In this document: piece after piece, positions 52,141 through 61,045 of the stretch
Numbering within the stretch: position 1 is the stretch's first letter
Layout: every line of letters starts with the position of its first letter
NCBI GenBank assembly: GCA_913060515.1
Contig: CAJXRZ010000005.1
Coordinates: 62,001-126,000 of the forward strand
DNA: 64,000 nucleotides
Direction of reading: 5' to 3'
Source of the DNA: an uncultured Pseudomonadota bacterium
GTDB taxonomy: Bacteria; Myxococcota_A; UBA796; CAJQPC01
Made by a program: the position numbers and the translations under genes
The notes under the pieces: model-generated
Told to the model about the DNA's origin: nothing
Databases searched by the model: none
The model's input: only the letters and a program-made list of their open reading frames with translations

Positions 52141-53198
52141 GCTTTGTCCTCCACTGCCCGACGAATCCAACCGCCCCCAAGGACCTGATCGCCTCGGTAG
52201 AGCACGACGGCTTGGCCAGGAGCGACGGCCCAAACGGGGTCCTCGAAGCGCACTGTGACGAGCTTCTCTCCATCATCAATGCTGGCGGCCACGAGGTGGC
52301 CGTTGTGGCGGATTCTCGCGGAGACAATCTCGCCCGGCTCCGGGCGGTCCATCCAGGTCCACCGACTGGCCACCAGGCCGGTGTGCCACAAGCCTTCGGC
52401 GCCGCCAACAACGACACGCTTGGTGTCCGGCTCGACCCGCTCCACGTAGAGCTTGAAGGGTGCAGCGACGCCCAGACCGCGGCGCTGGCCGACTGTGTAG
52501 CGCCAGTAGCCCTTGTGTTGACCCAGCACGCGGCCGCTGCTGTCCACAATGTCCCCACTACCGTCCACGCCAGGGTGCTGCTCCGCGATGAAGCGCCCAT
52601 GGTCCTGGTCGGGAATGAAGCAGATCTCTTGGCTCTCGGCTTTGTCTGCCGTGACTAGCCCCAAGCGATGCGCGTGCGCACGGACCTCGGTCTTGGTCAT
52701 GCCCCCAAGCGGAAAGAGGGTGCGAGAGAGGGCCTCGTGACTCATCGGGAACAGGAAGTAGCTCTGGTCCTTGTCGTGGTCGAGGGCCCGAGCCAAGCCC
52801 GGGCCCTCGGTGATCTGGGCATAGTGGCCGGTGGCCAGGCTCTCGGCACCCAACGCGATGGCTCGATTGAGCAAGACGCGGAACTTGAGCACTCCGTTGC
52901 ACTGGATGCAGGGGTTGGGCGTGGCGCCTGCAAGGTAGGTCTTGGAGAGGTCTTCCATGACTGCCTTTCGGAAGGCCTCGCGCAGGTCCAGCACGTGAAA
53001 GGCGATGCCAAGACGGTCAGCGACGGAGCGTGCATCCAGGGCGTCGTCCAAGCCGCAGCAGTGACCGGCCTTGTCGGGATCGGGGGCATCGTGCAGCTTC
53101 ATGTGCACTCCGATGACCTCGTGGCCCTGCTCGTGGAGCAGAGCTGCCACCACGCTGGAGTCCACGCCACCACTCATCGCTGCAACTACCCGTGCCAT
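52137..53198 (-). CDS. mnmA: tRNA-specific 2-thiouridylase MnmA
   Basis: This 353-residue enzyme makes 2-thiouridine at wobble position 34 of tRNAs for Lys, Glu and Gln. The ATP pyrophosphatase P-loop SGGVDSS is at residues 9-15. TPNPCIQCNGVLKF has the first catalytic Cys, and AESQEICFIPD has the second. HKGYWRYTVGQRRGLGV is typical of the central domain. Sulfur is received from a cysteine desulfurase, and such a gene lies directly upstream, overlapping by 13 bases, which supports a functional pair. Confidence 0.95.
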   Translation of the reverse strand: MARVVAAMSGGVDSSVVAALLHEQGHEVIGVHMKLHDAPDPDKAGHCCGLDDALDARSVADRLGIAFHVLDLREAFRKAVMEDLSKTYLAGATPNPCIQCNGVLKFRVLLNRAIALGAESLATGHYAQITEGPGLARALDHDKDQSYFLFPMSHEALSRTLFPLGGMTKTEVRAHAHRLGLVTADKAESQEICFIPDQDHGRFIAEQHPGVDGSGDIVDSSGRVLGQHKGYWRYTVGQRRGLGVAAPFKLYVERVEPDTKRVVVGGAEGLWHTGLVASRWTWMDRPEPGEIVSARIRHNGHLVAASIDDGEKLVTVRFEDPVWAVAPGQAVVLYRGDQVLGGGWIRRAVEDKA

Positions 53199-54274
53199 GA
53201 CTCACTCCCAAGGGCGCGTTGACGCGCCACGACGACCTTGAGCACCTCTATCGCGCGGGCGATGTCTTGCGCCTGCGTGGACCAACCCAAGCTCAAACGC
53301 AGAGCCGAGTGGTCAATTCCCATGGATAGAAGCACGCCGCTTGCCTTTGCCGCCCCCGAAGAGCAGGCCGACCCGGCGGACGCACAGACGCCCTCCAAGT
53401 CCAAGCCTACGACCAGCATGTCGGATTGAATCCCTTCAAAGACGACGTTGCAAGTGTTCCAGAGGCGAGGCGCCCCCGCTCCAGTCACGCGGGCCCCCAG
53501 TGATACGCAGGCGGCCTCTAGCTGGTCTCGCAGCGTCTTGATCTCCGAGCTGTGAGAGAGCGTTGCGACCACCCCCAGCGAAGCGATCGGCGCAGGGTTG
53601 AGCGTTCCGGCCCGATAGCCACGTTCTTGTCCGCCCCCGTAAGAGAGCGCCTGCAAGGCTAGACCCTGTCGCCGCAAGAGCGCGCCGGCACCCTTGAGCC
53701 CGCCAGCCTTGTGGCCAGTAACGGTCATGTAGTCCCAGTTCTCCGGCGCCTCATGGCGGCCAACAAGCTGCGCGCAGTCCAAGTGCAAGGGCACACCGGC
53801 CGCCTTGGCCATGGCATAGATCGTCTCGGTGTCTTGCCGTACGCCCGTCTCATTGTTGGCCGCAAGCACACTGAGCAAGCCCGCGCCCTTGGACAGTTCC
53901 TCCTCCAGGCATTCCAGGTCCAACAGGCCATCGCCATCGACGGGCAGGACGAGCCCACCGCGGAGCTGAACAGCCTCCAGCACGCTGGGGTGTTCGGTGG
54001 CCGTACAGAGCACCCGCCCACTGGCACCGAGCACAACCAAGTTGTTCGCCTCCGTCGCGCCTGAACAGAAGACGAGGTCTTTTGCGCGCGCTCCAGCCCA
54101 GGTGGCAAGCTGCCCTCGGGCGTGCTCCACAGCGGCATGGGGCGCCCGCGCCAAGCTGTGGGCGGAGCCCGTGTTGCCCCAGTGCTCTTGAATGAGCGGC
54201 AGGGCCACGTCCAGCACCGCAGGATGAGGCGGGCTGGTCGCGTTATGGTCCAGATAGATGGGAACGTCAGACAC
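53186..54274 (-). CDS. Cysteine desulfurase (NifS/IscS family)
   Basis: This 362-residue PLP enzyme takes sulfur from cysteine as a persulfide. It begins with IYLDHNATSPPHPAVLDVAL. ATEANNLVVLG and ATEHPSVLEA are family motifs. The PLP lysine is in TVTGHKAGGLKG, and the sulfur-carrying Cys is in GSACSSGAAKAS. It overlaps mnmA by 13 bases and most likely feeds sulfur to tRNA thiolation. Whether it also serves Fe-S assembly cannot be told, as no iscU-like scaffold gene is near. Confidence 0.92.
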   Translation of the reverse strand: MSDVPIYLDHNATSPPHPAVLDVALPLIQEHWGNTGSAHSLARAPHAAVEHARGQLATWAGARAKDLVFCSGATEANNLVVLGASGRVLCTATEHPSVLEAVQLRGGLVLPVDGDGLLDLECLEEELSKGAGLLSVLAANNETGVRQDTETIYAMAKAAGVPLHLDCAQLVGRHEAPENWDYMTVTGHKAGGLKGAGALLRRQGLALQALSYGGGQERGYRAGTLNPAPIASLGVVATLSHSSEIKTLRDQLEAACVSLGARVTGAGAPRLWNTCNVVFEGIQSDMLVVGLDLEGVCASAGSACSSGAAKASGVLLSMGIDHSALRLSLGWSTQAQDIARAIEVLKVVVARQRALGSESWHG

Positions 54275-54277
54275 GGT

Positions 54278-54688
54278 CTACTCGTTAAGCCCGCGGGCAT
54301 AACCCTCAGGGGCACTCGGGCCACCGACTCCAGGCGGCTTCTCCGTGGGAGATGTGTACACAAAGGGCCGAATCGCCTCCAGCTTGGCAGGGCCAATCCC
54401 TTTGACCCGCTGCAGGTCAGAGACGCTGCCAAAGGGGCCACGTCTCTCCCGGTCAGCGACAATGGCGGCCGATGTCGCCGGTCCAACCCCAGGCAGAGCC
54501 TGAAGGGCGCTGGCGTTGGCTCGGTTCATGTCCAGAGCGCCCGAACGCGCCAGCTCCGTCTCTGGAAGCTTCTCCACTGCAAACGGTACGACCAGGGGGG
54601 CTGGAGGGGGGCCTTGGACCTTGCCAAGCAGCAGCAGACTGCCCGCGGTGCACAGCAAGGCGATCAATCCTGGAACAGAGGCCCGCAT
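54278..54688 (-). CDS. ComEA-like helix-hairpin-helix DNA-binding protein
   Basis: This 136-residue protein has an N-terminal hydrophobic segment (residues 5-22) and then tandem helix-hairpin-helix motifs: MNRANASALQALPGVGPATS and LQRVKGIGPAKLEAIRPFV. This is the ComEA plan, in which a periplasmic DNA-binding domain takes up DNA in competent bacteria. Similar small proteins without a competence role also exist. The ATG at 54688 overlaps the tsaE stop by one base. No comEC is seen in the window. Confidence 0.85.
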   Translation of the reverse strand: MRASVPGLIALLCTAGSLLLLGKVQGPPPAPLVVPFAVEKLPETELARSGALDMNRANASALQALPGVGPATSAAIVADRERRGPFGSVSDLQRVKGIGPAKLEAIRPFVYTSPTEKPPGVGGPSAPEGYARGLNE

Positions 54689-55140
54689 CACCGAAGCGCC
54701 TGAAGCTCTGTGACCAAGGCCAGCGACTTGGGTCCCATCGCCGTCAGTGTCGCGCGGCGGCCGTCTCCATCATCTTCAAGCAGGAGCTCCAGATGGTCCT
54801 TCGGCAGCAGCTGGGGGAAGCGCTCGGACCACTCAATGAGGGTGACGCCGTGACTCAGGTGCTCCTCGAGGCCCAGCTCAGTGAGTTCGCTCTCGTCCCC
54901 CAAGCGGTAGAGGTCAGCATGCGCCATGGGGAGGCGGCCTTCGTACAGCGCCATGATGATGAAGGTCGGGCTTCGGACTCGGCCCTTGACCCCGAGCCCT
55001 AGCCCTACACCTTGTGCCAAGGTGGTCTTTCCAGCTCCGAGTTCACCCTGAAGGGCCAGAACCAAGCCTGGATAAGAGCGCTCTGCGATCTGCTGTCCCA
55101 AGGCTCGGGTGGCCGGGGCATCGTCAAGGTAGGTCTTCAT
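54688..55140 (-). CDS. tsaE: tRNA threonylcarbamoyladenosine ATPase TsaE
   Basis: This 150-residue protein has the Walker A motif LQGELGAGKTTLAQG near residues 30-44, RSPTFIIMALYEG and the typical HADLYRLGDESELTELGLEE segment. TsaE works with TsaB and TsaD in forming t6A at position 37 of ANN-decoding tRNAs. The other Tsa proteins are not in the window. It is coupled to the ComEA-like gene (1-base overlap) and lies 165 bases after glmM. Confidence 0.92.
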   Translation of the reverse strand: MKTYLDDAPATRALGQQIAERSYPGLVLALQGELGAGKTTLAQGVGLGLGVKGRVRSPTFIIMALYEGRLPMAHADLYRLGDESELTELGLEEHLSHGVTLIEWSERFPQLLPKDHLELLLEDDGDGRRATLTAMGPKSLALVTELQALR

Positions 55141-55305
55141 GCTCTCTGAATGACCGGCTTTGCCAGACTGCGCAAGGCGGCCAAGGCGGCTTCACTCAAG
55201 GCCTGGAGGGTCGAGCCTGTGAAACGGCCACCCGGGCCCGTCCACGGGCCCTTTCGCATAAGCCTCAGCCCATGCAGAACCGAATGCCTACGGGGTAGGA
55301 GATCC

Positions 55306-56574
55306 TCAGAGGCGCGCGATTGCAGCCACCACGAAGTCTGCCAAACTGTTGGCTAGGCGGTCTGCGCTGGCCTGATCCTTGCCTTCGACGAGAACCCTGA
55401 GCTTGGGCTCGGTGCCAGAGTAGCGAAGCAGCACCCTGGTGCCCCCATCCAGGATGGCCTGCTCCTGTGCCTTTGCCAGACCCGGGACCTCCTCGAGGGG
55501 TGGCTTGGTCGCGACGCGAACGTTGACCAGAGTTGAGGGGTCCGGCTGCCAATCCGCGAGGTCAGCGGTGATGTCCTGGCTGTGCTGCAAGCACTTGAGG
55601 GCGGTCAACATACCGTCACCGCTTGGGAATCCACCGGGAACCAAGATGTGGCCTGAAGGCTCTCCACCCAAGCCCCAGCGCTTGGTACGAAGGACGTCAG
55701 CCACCTGCCGGTCGCCAACGCCTGCACGCACGAAGGGGATGCCCTCTTCTTCGAGCCGGCGCTCCAAGGCTGCGTTGCTCATGACCGTTCCGACCACTCC
55801 CTGTGAGCTGCGCAGCAGCCAGAGGATCGCGTCTCCGTCCAAGATTCGGCCGTTGCGGTCGATCAAGACGCAGCGGTCTGCGTCTCCATCGAGGCAGATG
55901 CCCAGATCACAGCCTTGTTCAACAACCACTTTGGCTAGGTGCTCAGGATGCACGGCGCCACAGTTTAGGTTGATGTTCTTCCCGTCGGGCTCCACGTTGA
56001 TGGCGTGGACTTTTGCACCCAAGCGCTCCAGAATCTGTGGTGCGCTCTGGTAGGCGGCACCATTGGCGCAGTCCACGGCGATCTTGTAGTCGTGGAGCCA
56101 AAACCCACGCACCTCGTCCTGGAGGATGCGCAAGTAATCCTCCAACCCTGTGCTCACCTGTCGGATGCGGAGGGTGGCTCCCCAGTTCCAAGTCGACGAG
56201 CTCCCCTCCCCTTCGATTCGGGCTTCCTGCTCCACGCTTGGCTTGCGTCCGCTGGAGAGCAGAACTTTGACGCCGTTGTCCTGCCAGGGATTGTGGCTGG
56301 CCGTGATGGCCAGTCCGCCTACACCCTTGCCGTCGGCAAGGATGGCGCTCAGGGCCGGCGTAGGCAGGACCCCCAGATCGATGACCTCGCCGCCCAGACC
56401 AGCTGCGAGGGATTCCACCATCTCCGGACCACTCTCACGGGTGTCCCGGACGAAGAAGATGGGGCCATCGCCGAAAAACTCACGCAGTGCAGCACCCAGG
56501 CCACGGAGCGTGCTCACGTCGAGAGGAGCCTCACCCCACTTCCCTCGAATTCCGTCGGTTCCGAACATCTTCAT
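55306..56574 (-). CDS. glmM: Phosphoglucosamine mutase
   Basis: This 422-residue enzyme converts glucosamine-6-phosphate to glucosamine-1-phosphate for UDP-GlcNAc and cell-wall synthesis. It begins MKMFGTDGIRGKWG. The phosphoserine loop is AITASHNPWQDNG, metal binding is ICLDGDADRC, sugar binding is GGEPSGHI and phosphate binding is LRYSGTEPKLRV. At 422 residues it is slightly shorter than the usual 445. It overlaps cdaR by 4 bases. In Firmicutes GlmM binds CdaA and restrains c-di-AMP synthesis, which fits this gene order. Confidence 0.95.
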   Translation of the reverse strand: MKMFGTDGIRGKWGEAPLDVSTLRGLGAALREFFGDGPIFFVRDTRESGPEMVESLAAGLGGEVIDLGVLPTPALSAILADGKGVGGLAITASHNPWQDNGVKVLLSSGRKPSVEQEARIEGEGSSSTWNWGATLRIRQVSTGLEDYLRILQDEVRGFWLHDYKIAVDCANGAAYQSAPQILERLGAKVHAINVEPDGKNINLNCGAVHPEHLAKVVVEQGCDLGICLDGDADRCVLIDRNGRILDGDAILWLLRSSQGVVGTVMSNAALERRLEEEGIPFVRAGVGDRQVADVLRTKRWGLGGEPSGHILVPGGFPSGDGMLTALKCLQHSQDITADLADWQPDPSTLVNVRVATKPPLEEVPGLAKAQEQAILDGGTRVLLRYSGTEPKLRVLVEGKDQASADRLANSLADFVVAAIARL

Positions 56575-57533
56575 TGGGCTATCGGCTCCACATCTACTTT
56601 CGCTGGTTCCAAGGTCGCAAGCTGGAGGGTTTCCCCGCCAGGATGGACGATTTCAAGCCGCGGCAAGGGGGCTTGCGCGACCCCAACTGTAATCGGGGTG
56701 CGTTCAAGGTCCCCAGGTAGCACGACCATCACCGTAAGGGCATCAACTTCGAGTGCTGAGAGCTCCCGAACAGGCCCTTCTAAGACGACACTTACACTGT
56801 CCTGAATCGGTCGCCACTCGGGGTCACGGCAGATGACGGGCACGTTCGTAAAGGTTCGGGTGCTGTTGAGGGCTTCGATTCGCAAGGTGGCGGTGATCGT
56901 GCCTGGCTCCGAGAGTCTCAGTGGAGGCGGCAAATCCAATGAGATTTCGCGCTCACTGTCTCGACTCAACCCGTCGATCACCAGCGCGCGCGTCATCACC
57001 TTGTCCAGCTTCTCAACCACAGAGACCGGTCCAACAACGTTGACTTCGCTGGGTTCCAGAATGACTTCTGCGAGGCGGAACCCCTCTGCCGCTTGTCCCA
57101 CGACGCTTGCTTGAAGACGCACAGGACGCTCGGCCTGAGGCTCCAGCTCTACCTGCAGAGAGTTGGGCTTCAAGGCCACGATGGACAGCGCAGGATCCAG
57201 TCCAGAGATTGAGGCATCGACAAAGTCGACAGTCTGTACGCCAGGGCCCAGATCAGAGAGATCCACGGACACGGACAAGTCCCCACGCCTCAGGTCGCGC
57301 GTAAGGTTCTGCGTACCAGAGACCGTCACCCGAATTCGTTGGGTGGGCTGCTGGGTCAAGACCAGCCCCTCGGGCAGCACGTACTCTACGTTCACCCAAG
57401 CGCTGGCCGGGACCACGCGCCCCCCTTGGATCCAGACCCAAGCGAGCACCGCGAGGACCCCGGTGAACAGCTTCCAGCCCAGGTGATCGAAGAACCAGCC
57501 CTTGATGACAGCCCCTGCGCTCCGCTCCTTCAT
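56571..57533 (-). CDS. cdaR: CdaR/YbbR-domain regulator of CdaA
   Basis: This 320-residue protein has one N-terminal transmembrane helix (WKLFTGVLAVLAWVWIQGG) followed by several YbbR repeats of about 80 residues. Their markers are VNVEYVLPEGLVLT, VTVSGTQNLTRDL, LQVELEPQAERPVRL and EVILEPSEVNVVGP. CdaR is the extracytoplasmic regulator of the diadenylate cyclase CdaA. It overlaps cdaA and glmM by 4 bases on either side, the classic cdaA-cdaR-glmM unit. Confidence 0.88.
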   Translation of the reverse strand: MKERSAGAVIKGWFFDHLGWKLFTGVLAVLAWVWIQGGRVVPASAWVNVEYVLPEGLVLTQQPTQRIRVTVSGTQNLTRDLRRGDLSVSVDLSDLGPGVQTVDFVDASISGLDPALSIVALKPNSLQVELEPQAERPVRLQASVVGQAAEGFRLAEVILEPSEVNVVGPVSVVEKLDKVMTRALVIDGLSRDSEREISLDLPPPLRLSEPGTITATLRIEALNSTRTFTNVPVICRDPEWRPIQDSVSVVLEGPVRELSALEVDALTVMVVLPGDLERTPITVGVAQAPLPRLEIVHPGGETLQLATLEPAKVDVEPIAQ

Positions 57534-58336
57534 GCCTTCCCCCAGGTCCAGGCGCGGCCGCTAGAGGAGGGCTGGAAGATGGCTTGGAGCTGCTCACGCA
57601 AGGCGTTGGTGTCTGGGACCGGTGTGAGGGCCCCGTGGTGGACCAAGCTCACCGTGCCGCGCTCCTCTGAGACGACAAGCACGACCGCGTCCGTCTCTTC
57701 ACTCAGCCCCAGGGCGGCCCGGTGCCGGGTGCCGAAGTAGCGGGCGATGTCCTGGGTCAGGGAGAGGGGCAAGAAGACCTTGGCCGCGGCCATCCGGCCC
57801 TTCTGGAGAACGACCGCTCCGTCGTGCAGTGGCGAGGTCGGATGAAAGATTGAGACCAACAGGTCCTGGCTCACCACAGCGTCCAAGCGGTGGGAACTCT
57901 CCACCAGCTCGTTGAGAGAGGCATCGCGCTCGAGCACGATCAGTGCGCCAATTCGGCGACTGGCCAAGGAAAACACAGCCTGAACCAACTCCTCGGAGAA
58001 CTGGGGCTGCTCTCTGCCGCTGACGCCGGAGAACAGGCCTCCACCCGCCCGAGCCAGTCCACGCCGGATGTCGGTCTGGAAGAGAATGAGCACGGCCAAG
58101 ACGATGTAGACGAAGAACTTGTCCAGCAGCCAACCGACAGCATAGAGCTGGGCCCGTTGGCTCAGCACATACAAGAACCCCAGTCCGAGCAAGCCGATGA
58201 GTGACTGCAGCGCGCGGGTTCCACGAAGGACCAAGTACATGCGGTAGGCGATCCACCAGATCACCAAGATGTCGATGGCATCACGCCACTGCATGTCCCA
58301 GATGATGGTGCCTTGCAGCCACTGTAGAGAGCTCAT
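57530..58336 (-). CDS. cdaA: Diadenylate cyclase CdaA
   Basis: This 268-residue membrane protein has three transmembrane helices in its first 90 residues and a DAC domain after that. The active-site motifs are SPLHDGAVVL (DGA) and FGTRHRAALGLSE (RHR). It makes cyclic di-AMP from two ATP. The ATG at 58336 overlaps the folP stop by 4 bases; a GTG at 58351 would add only five residues. Known targets of c-di-AMP elsewhere are potassium and osmolyte transporters; none is encoded here. Confidence 0.94.
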   Translation of the reverse strand: MSSLQWLQGTIIWDMQWRDAIDILVIWWIAYRMYLVLRGTRALQSLIGLLGLGFLYVLSQRAQLYAVGWLLDKFFVYIVLAVLILFQTDIRRGLARAGGGLFSGVSGREQPQFSEELVQAVFSLASRRIGALIVLERDASLNELVESSHRLDAVVSQDLLVSIFHPTSPLHDGAVVLQKGRMAAAKVFLPLSLTQDIARYFGTRHRAALGLSEETDAVVLVVSEERGTVSLVHHGALTPVPDTNALREQLQAIFQPSSSGRAWTWGKA

Positions 58337-59133
58337 GCCGCCCCCCTGCACGCTGCAAAGATCTGGAGGAACTGCCGGGTCTCCGCCACATCATGTACCC
58401 GGAGCACGCTGGCGCCGGCCAACACCGCCGCTCCTGCTGCCGCCAAGCTTCCCGGCAGGCGCTCGTCAGGCTCCAGTGCGCCTACGAGCGCAGGAATGAA
58501 GCTCTTCCGAGACGCACCGATGTACAGCGGCACCCCCAGAGACTCAAACTCCGGGAGGCGGGCAATGAGCTCAGCGCACTGGGGCGCAGACTTGCCAAAA
58601 CCTATGCCTGGATCCGCCCAGATCTGCTCCACTCCAGCGGCTCGGAGGCCGTTGACCCGCTCCTGAAGAAAGTCGCGCACTTCGGAGACCACGTCCTGGT
58701 AGCGGGTGTCGCCCTGCATGGTCTGGGGCGTCCCGCGCATGTGCATCACGACCGCTCCCCCACCGGCCTGCGCCACCGCATGGACCATCTCAGGGTCCTC
58801 AAAGCCGCCGACGTCATTGATGACTGCGGCGCCGGCGCTCAGAGCTGCGCGTGCCACGACGGGCTTGCGGGTGTCGACGCTCACAGAAATGCCCAGGGCA
58901 ACGATGGCCTCGAGCACGGGAAGCACCCGATCCATCTCTTCCATGGCCGAGACAGGCTCAGCGCCGGGACGGGTGCTCTCGCCGCCCAGATCAACCCAAG
59001 AAGCCCCCTGCTCCACCAGCCGACAAGCCCGTTCGACCTGCGCCTGCAGGGACTGGCCCGCGCCCGCGAAGCGGCCGCCATCCGAGAAGGAGTCGGGGGT
59101 GAGGTTCAGGATGCCAACCAACTGCACGTCCAT
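58333..59133 (-). CDS. folP: Dihydropteroate synthase
   Basis: This 266-residue TIM-barrel enzyme condenses p-aminobenzoate with the pterin diphosphate in folate synthesis. It starts MDVQLVGILNLTPDSFSDGG, the pterin- and diphosphate-binding loop. LGGESTRPGAEPVS, INDVGGFED and ADPGIGFGKSAPQ are the other signatures, and RVHDVAETRQF closes the barrel. It is 49 bases downstream of ftsH and coupled to cdaA. ftsH-folP-glmM order is known from E. coli; here cdaA and cdaR are inserted between folP and glmM. Confidence 0.95.
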   Translation of the reverse strand: MDVQLVGILNLTPDSFSDGGRFAGAGQSLQAQVERACRLVEQGASWVDLGGESTRPGAEPVSAMEEMDRVLPVLEAIVALGISVSVDTRKPVVARAALSAGAAVINDVGGFEDPEMVHAVAQAGGGAVVMHMRGTPQTMQGDTRYQDVVSEVRDFLQERVNGLRAAGVEQIWADPGIGFGKSAPQCAELIARLPEFESLGVPLYIGASRKSFIPALVGALEPDERLPGSLAAAGAAVLAGASVLRVHDVAETRQFLQIFAACRGAA

Positions 59134-59182
59134 TGCGGAATGCTACTCCCGCGCTGGACTTGATGCAGCCATGGCTCGACCC

Positions 59183-61018
59183 TTAGCTGGGAATCAGGCC
59201 AGGACTCAGGCCGATTCCTTCGGGCAGGACCGGATCCAAGCTGTCCACCATCTCCATGAACTCCTTGCCGTCCACGGTCTCTTGCTCCAGAAGGAGCTGC
59301 GCTGTGCGGTGCAGGATGTGGATGTTGGCGACCAGAATTCGCTGCGCCCAGCTCAAGCCCTCTTCCAGCATTGAGCGCACTTCTGCGTCAATGAGCTGGG
59401 CCGTGGCCTCGGAGTACTCTGCCTTGCGACCGTAGTCGCGGCCCAAGAAGACCTCGCCACCGCCGCCCGTCAGGGACACGGGGCCAATCTTGTCCGACAT
59501 GCCGAAGCGCGTCACCATGCTCCGAGCGGTCTTGGTCGCCTGTTGCAGGTCGCCGCCCGCTCCAGTGTTCACCTGCTTGAAGACCAGCTGCTCGGCTGCG
59601 CGACCACCCATCGCCATGACGATCTGAGCGCGGAAGGCATCCTTGGTCATGTAGTTGGTCTCATCGGGCAGCGTAAAGGTGATTCCGCCGGCACGCCCAC
59701 GGGGCATGATGGTCACCTTGTGCAGGCTGCGGGTGCGCTGCCGGGGCAGAAGCACAGCCAGAATGGCGTGACCGGCTTCGTGGTAGGCGGTGGTGCGTCG
59801 CTCTTCCTCGGAGACGACCTTGGACTTGCGCGCAGGACCCATCCAGATCTTGTCGCGGGCCTCCTCGAAGTCCTCCATCTCCAGCTTCTTCTTGTTGTGG
59901 CGGGCCGCCATCAGAGCAGCCTCGTTCACCAAGTTCTCCAGATCCGCACCGGACATGCCTGGGGTCGCCCGAGCAACCAGGGCCAGGTCAACGTCCTCGG
60001 AGAGGGGCGTACGACGGGTGTGCACGTGGAGGATGGCCTCGCGTCCCTTCACATCGGGCGGGTCAACCGAGACGCGCCGGTCGAAGCGGCCCGGACGCAA
60101 CAACGCTGGGTCCAAGACATCAGGCCGGTTGGTCGCCGCCATGATGATCACACCCTCGTTGCTCTCAAAGCCGTCCATCTCTACCAGGAGCTGGTTCAGG
60201 GTCTGCTCGCGCTCGTCGTGCCCGCCGCCCATTCCGGCGCCACGGTGACGTCCAACGGCGTCGATCTCATCGATGAAGATGATGCATGGCGCGTTCTTCT
60301 TGCCTTGCTCGAAGAGGTCGCGGACACGGCTGGCGCCAACTCCGACGAACATCTCCACAAAGTCTGAGCCCGAGATGGAGAAGAAGGGAACCCCTGCCTC
60401 CCCGGCCACAGCACGTGCCAACAGAGTCTTGCCGGTGCCCGGAGGGCCCATCAGCAGAACGCCCTTGGGAATGCGGCCGCCAAGCCGGGTGAACTTTCGA
60501 GGGTCCTTGAGGAAGTGGATGATCTCCTCCAGCTCCTCTTTGGCCTCGTCCGCGCCGGCGACATCTTCGAAGGTGACGCGGCGGCCTGTTTCATTGAGCA
60601 GCTTCGCCTTGGACTTGCCAAAGCTCATGGCCTTGCCACCGGCCCCCTGCATCTGGCGCATCATGAAGAACATGAGCCCGAAGATCAGCAGGAAAGGCAG
60701 CACATTCATGAGGATGAACCAGCCGGACCCTTCCTCTTCAAAGGCCAGAACCACCCCATTCTCGTCCAGCAGCCGCAAGAGGTAGTCCTGCTCCGCTGGG
60801 CCGGTGGCCACGAACTTGTCGCCATTCTTGAGCTCGTAAGAGAGCTCCGTGCCCTTGATGGAGACGGTGTTCACCTCCCCCATCTCGACCTTGTCATGGA
60901 AGTGAGCAAAGTCCTCGGTCTTGGGGCGACTGTCCCGATCCGTGAGGAGCACAACGGCCACGAGCAGCCCCACGACGGCAAAGAAGCCCCAGAGCAACAG
61001 GGTCCTATTTTTGTTCAT
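59183..61018 (-). CDS. ftsH: ATP-dependent membrane zinc protease FtsH
   Basis: This 611-residue AAA+ protease degrades membrane and regulatory proteins. Two transmembrane helices bracket a periplasmic domain (helices near residues 8-26 and 103-122). The AAA domain has [19 protein letters not shown] (Walker A, about 190), [16 protein letters not shown] (Walker B) and [15 protein letters not shown] (second region of homology). The zinc site is [12 protein letters not shown] near 409, with a third acidic ligand in the C-terminal helical domain. It is 27 bases after tilS, the tilS-ftsH order common in bacteria. Confidence 0.97.
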   Translation of the reverse strand: MNKNRTLLLWGFFAVVGLLVAVVLLTDRDSRPKTEDFAHFHDKVEMGEVNTVSIKGTELSYELKNGDKFVATGPAEQDYLLRLLDENGVVLAFEEEGSGWFILMNVLPFLLIFGLMFFMMRQMQGAGGKAMSFGKSKAKLLNETGRRVTFEDVAGADEAKEELEEIIHFLKDPRKFTRLGGRIPKGVLLMGPPGTGKTLLARAVAGEAGVPFFSISGSDFVEMFVGVGASRVRDLFEQGKKNAPCIIFIDEIDAVGRHRGAGMGGGHDEREQTLNQLLVEMDGFESNEGVIIMAATNRPDVLDPALLRPGRFDRRVSVDPPDVKGREAILHVHTRRTPLSEDVDLALVARATPGMSGADLENLVNEAALMAARHNKKKLEMEDFEEARDKIWMGPARKSKVVSEEERRTTAYHEAGHAILAVLLPRQRTRSLHKVTIMPRGRAGGITFTLPDETNYMTKDAFRAQIVMAMGGRAAEQLVFKQVNTGAGGDLQQATKTARSMVTRFGMSDKIGPVSLTGGGGEVFLGRDYGRKAEYSEATAQLIDAEVRSMLEEGLSWAQRILVANIHILHRTAQLLLEQETVDGKEFMEMVDSLDPVLPEGIGLSPGLIPS

Positions 61019-61045
61019 GCATCGGCCCTTTAGAAGGAAAGACAG

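Noticed and set aside
55234-55251. GGGCCCG-TCCA-CGGGCCC hairpin between glmM and tsaE
   Set aside because: A 7-base GC hairpin with no T tract on either side is weak evidence for a terminator in GC-rich DNA.
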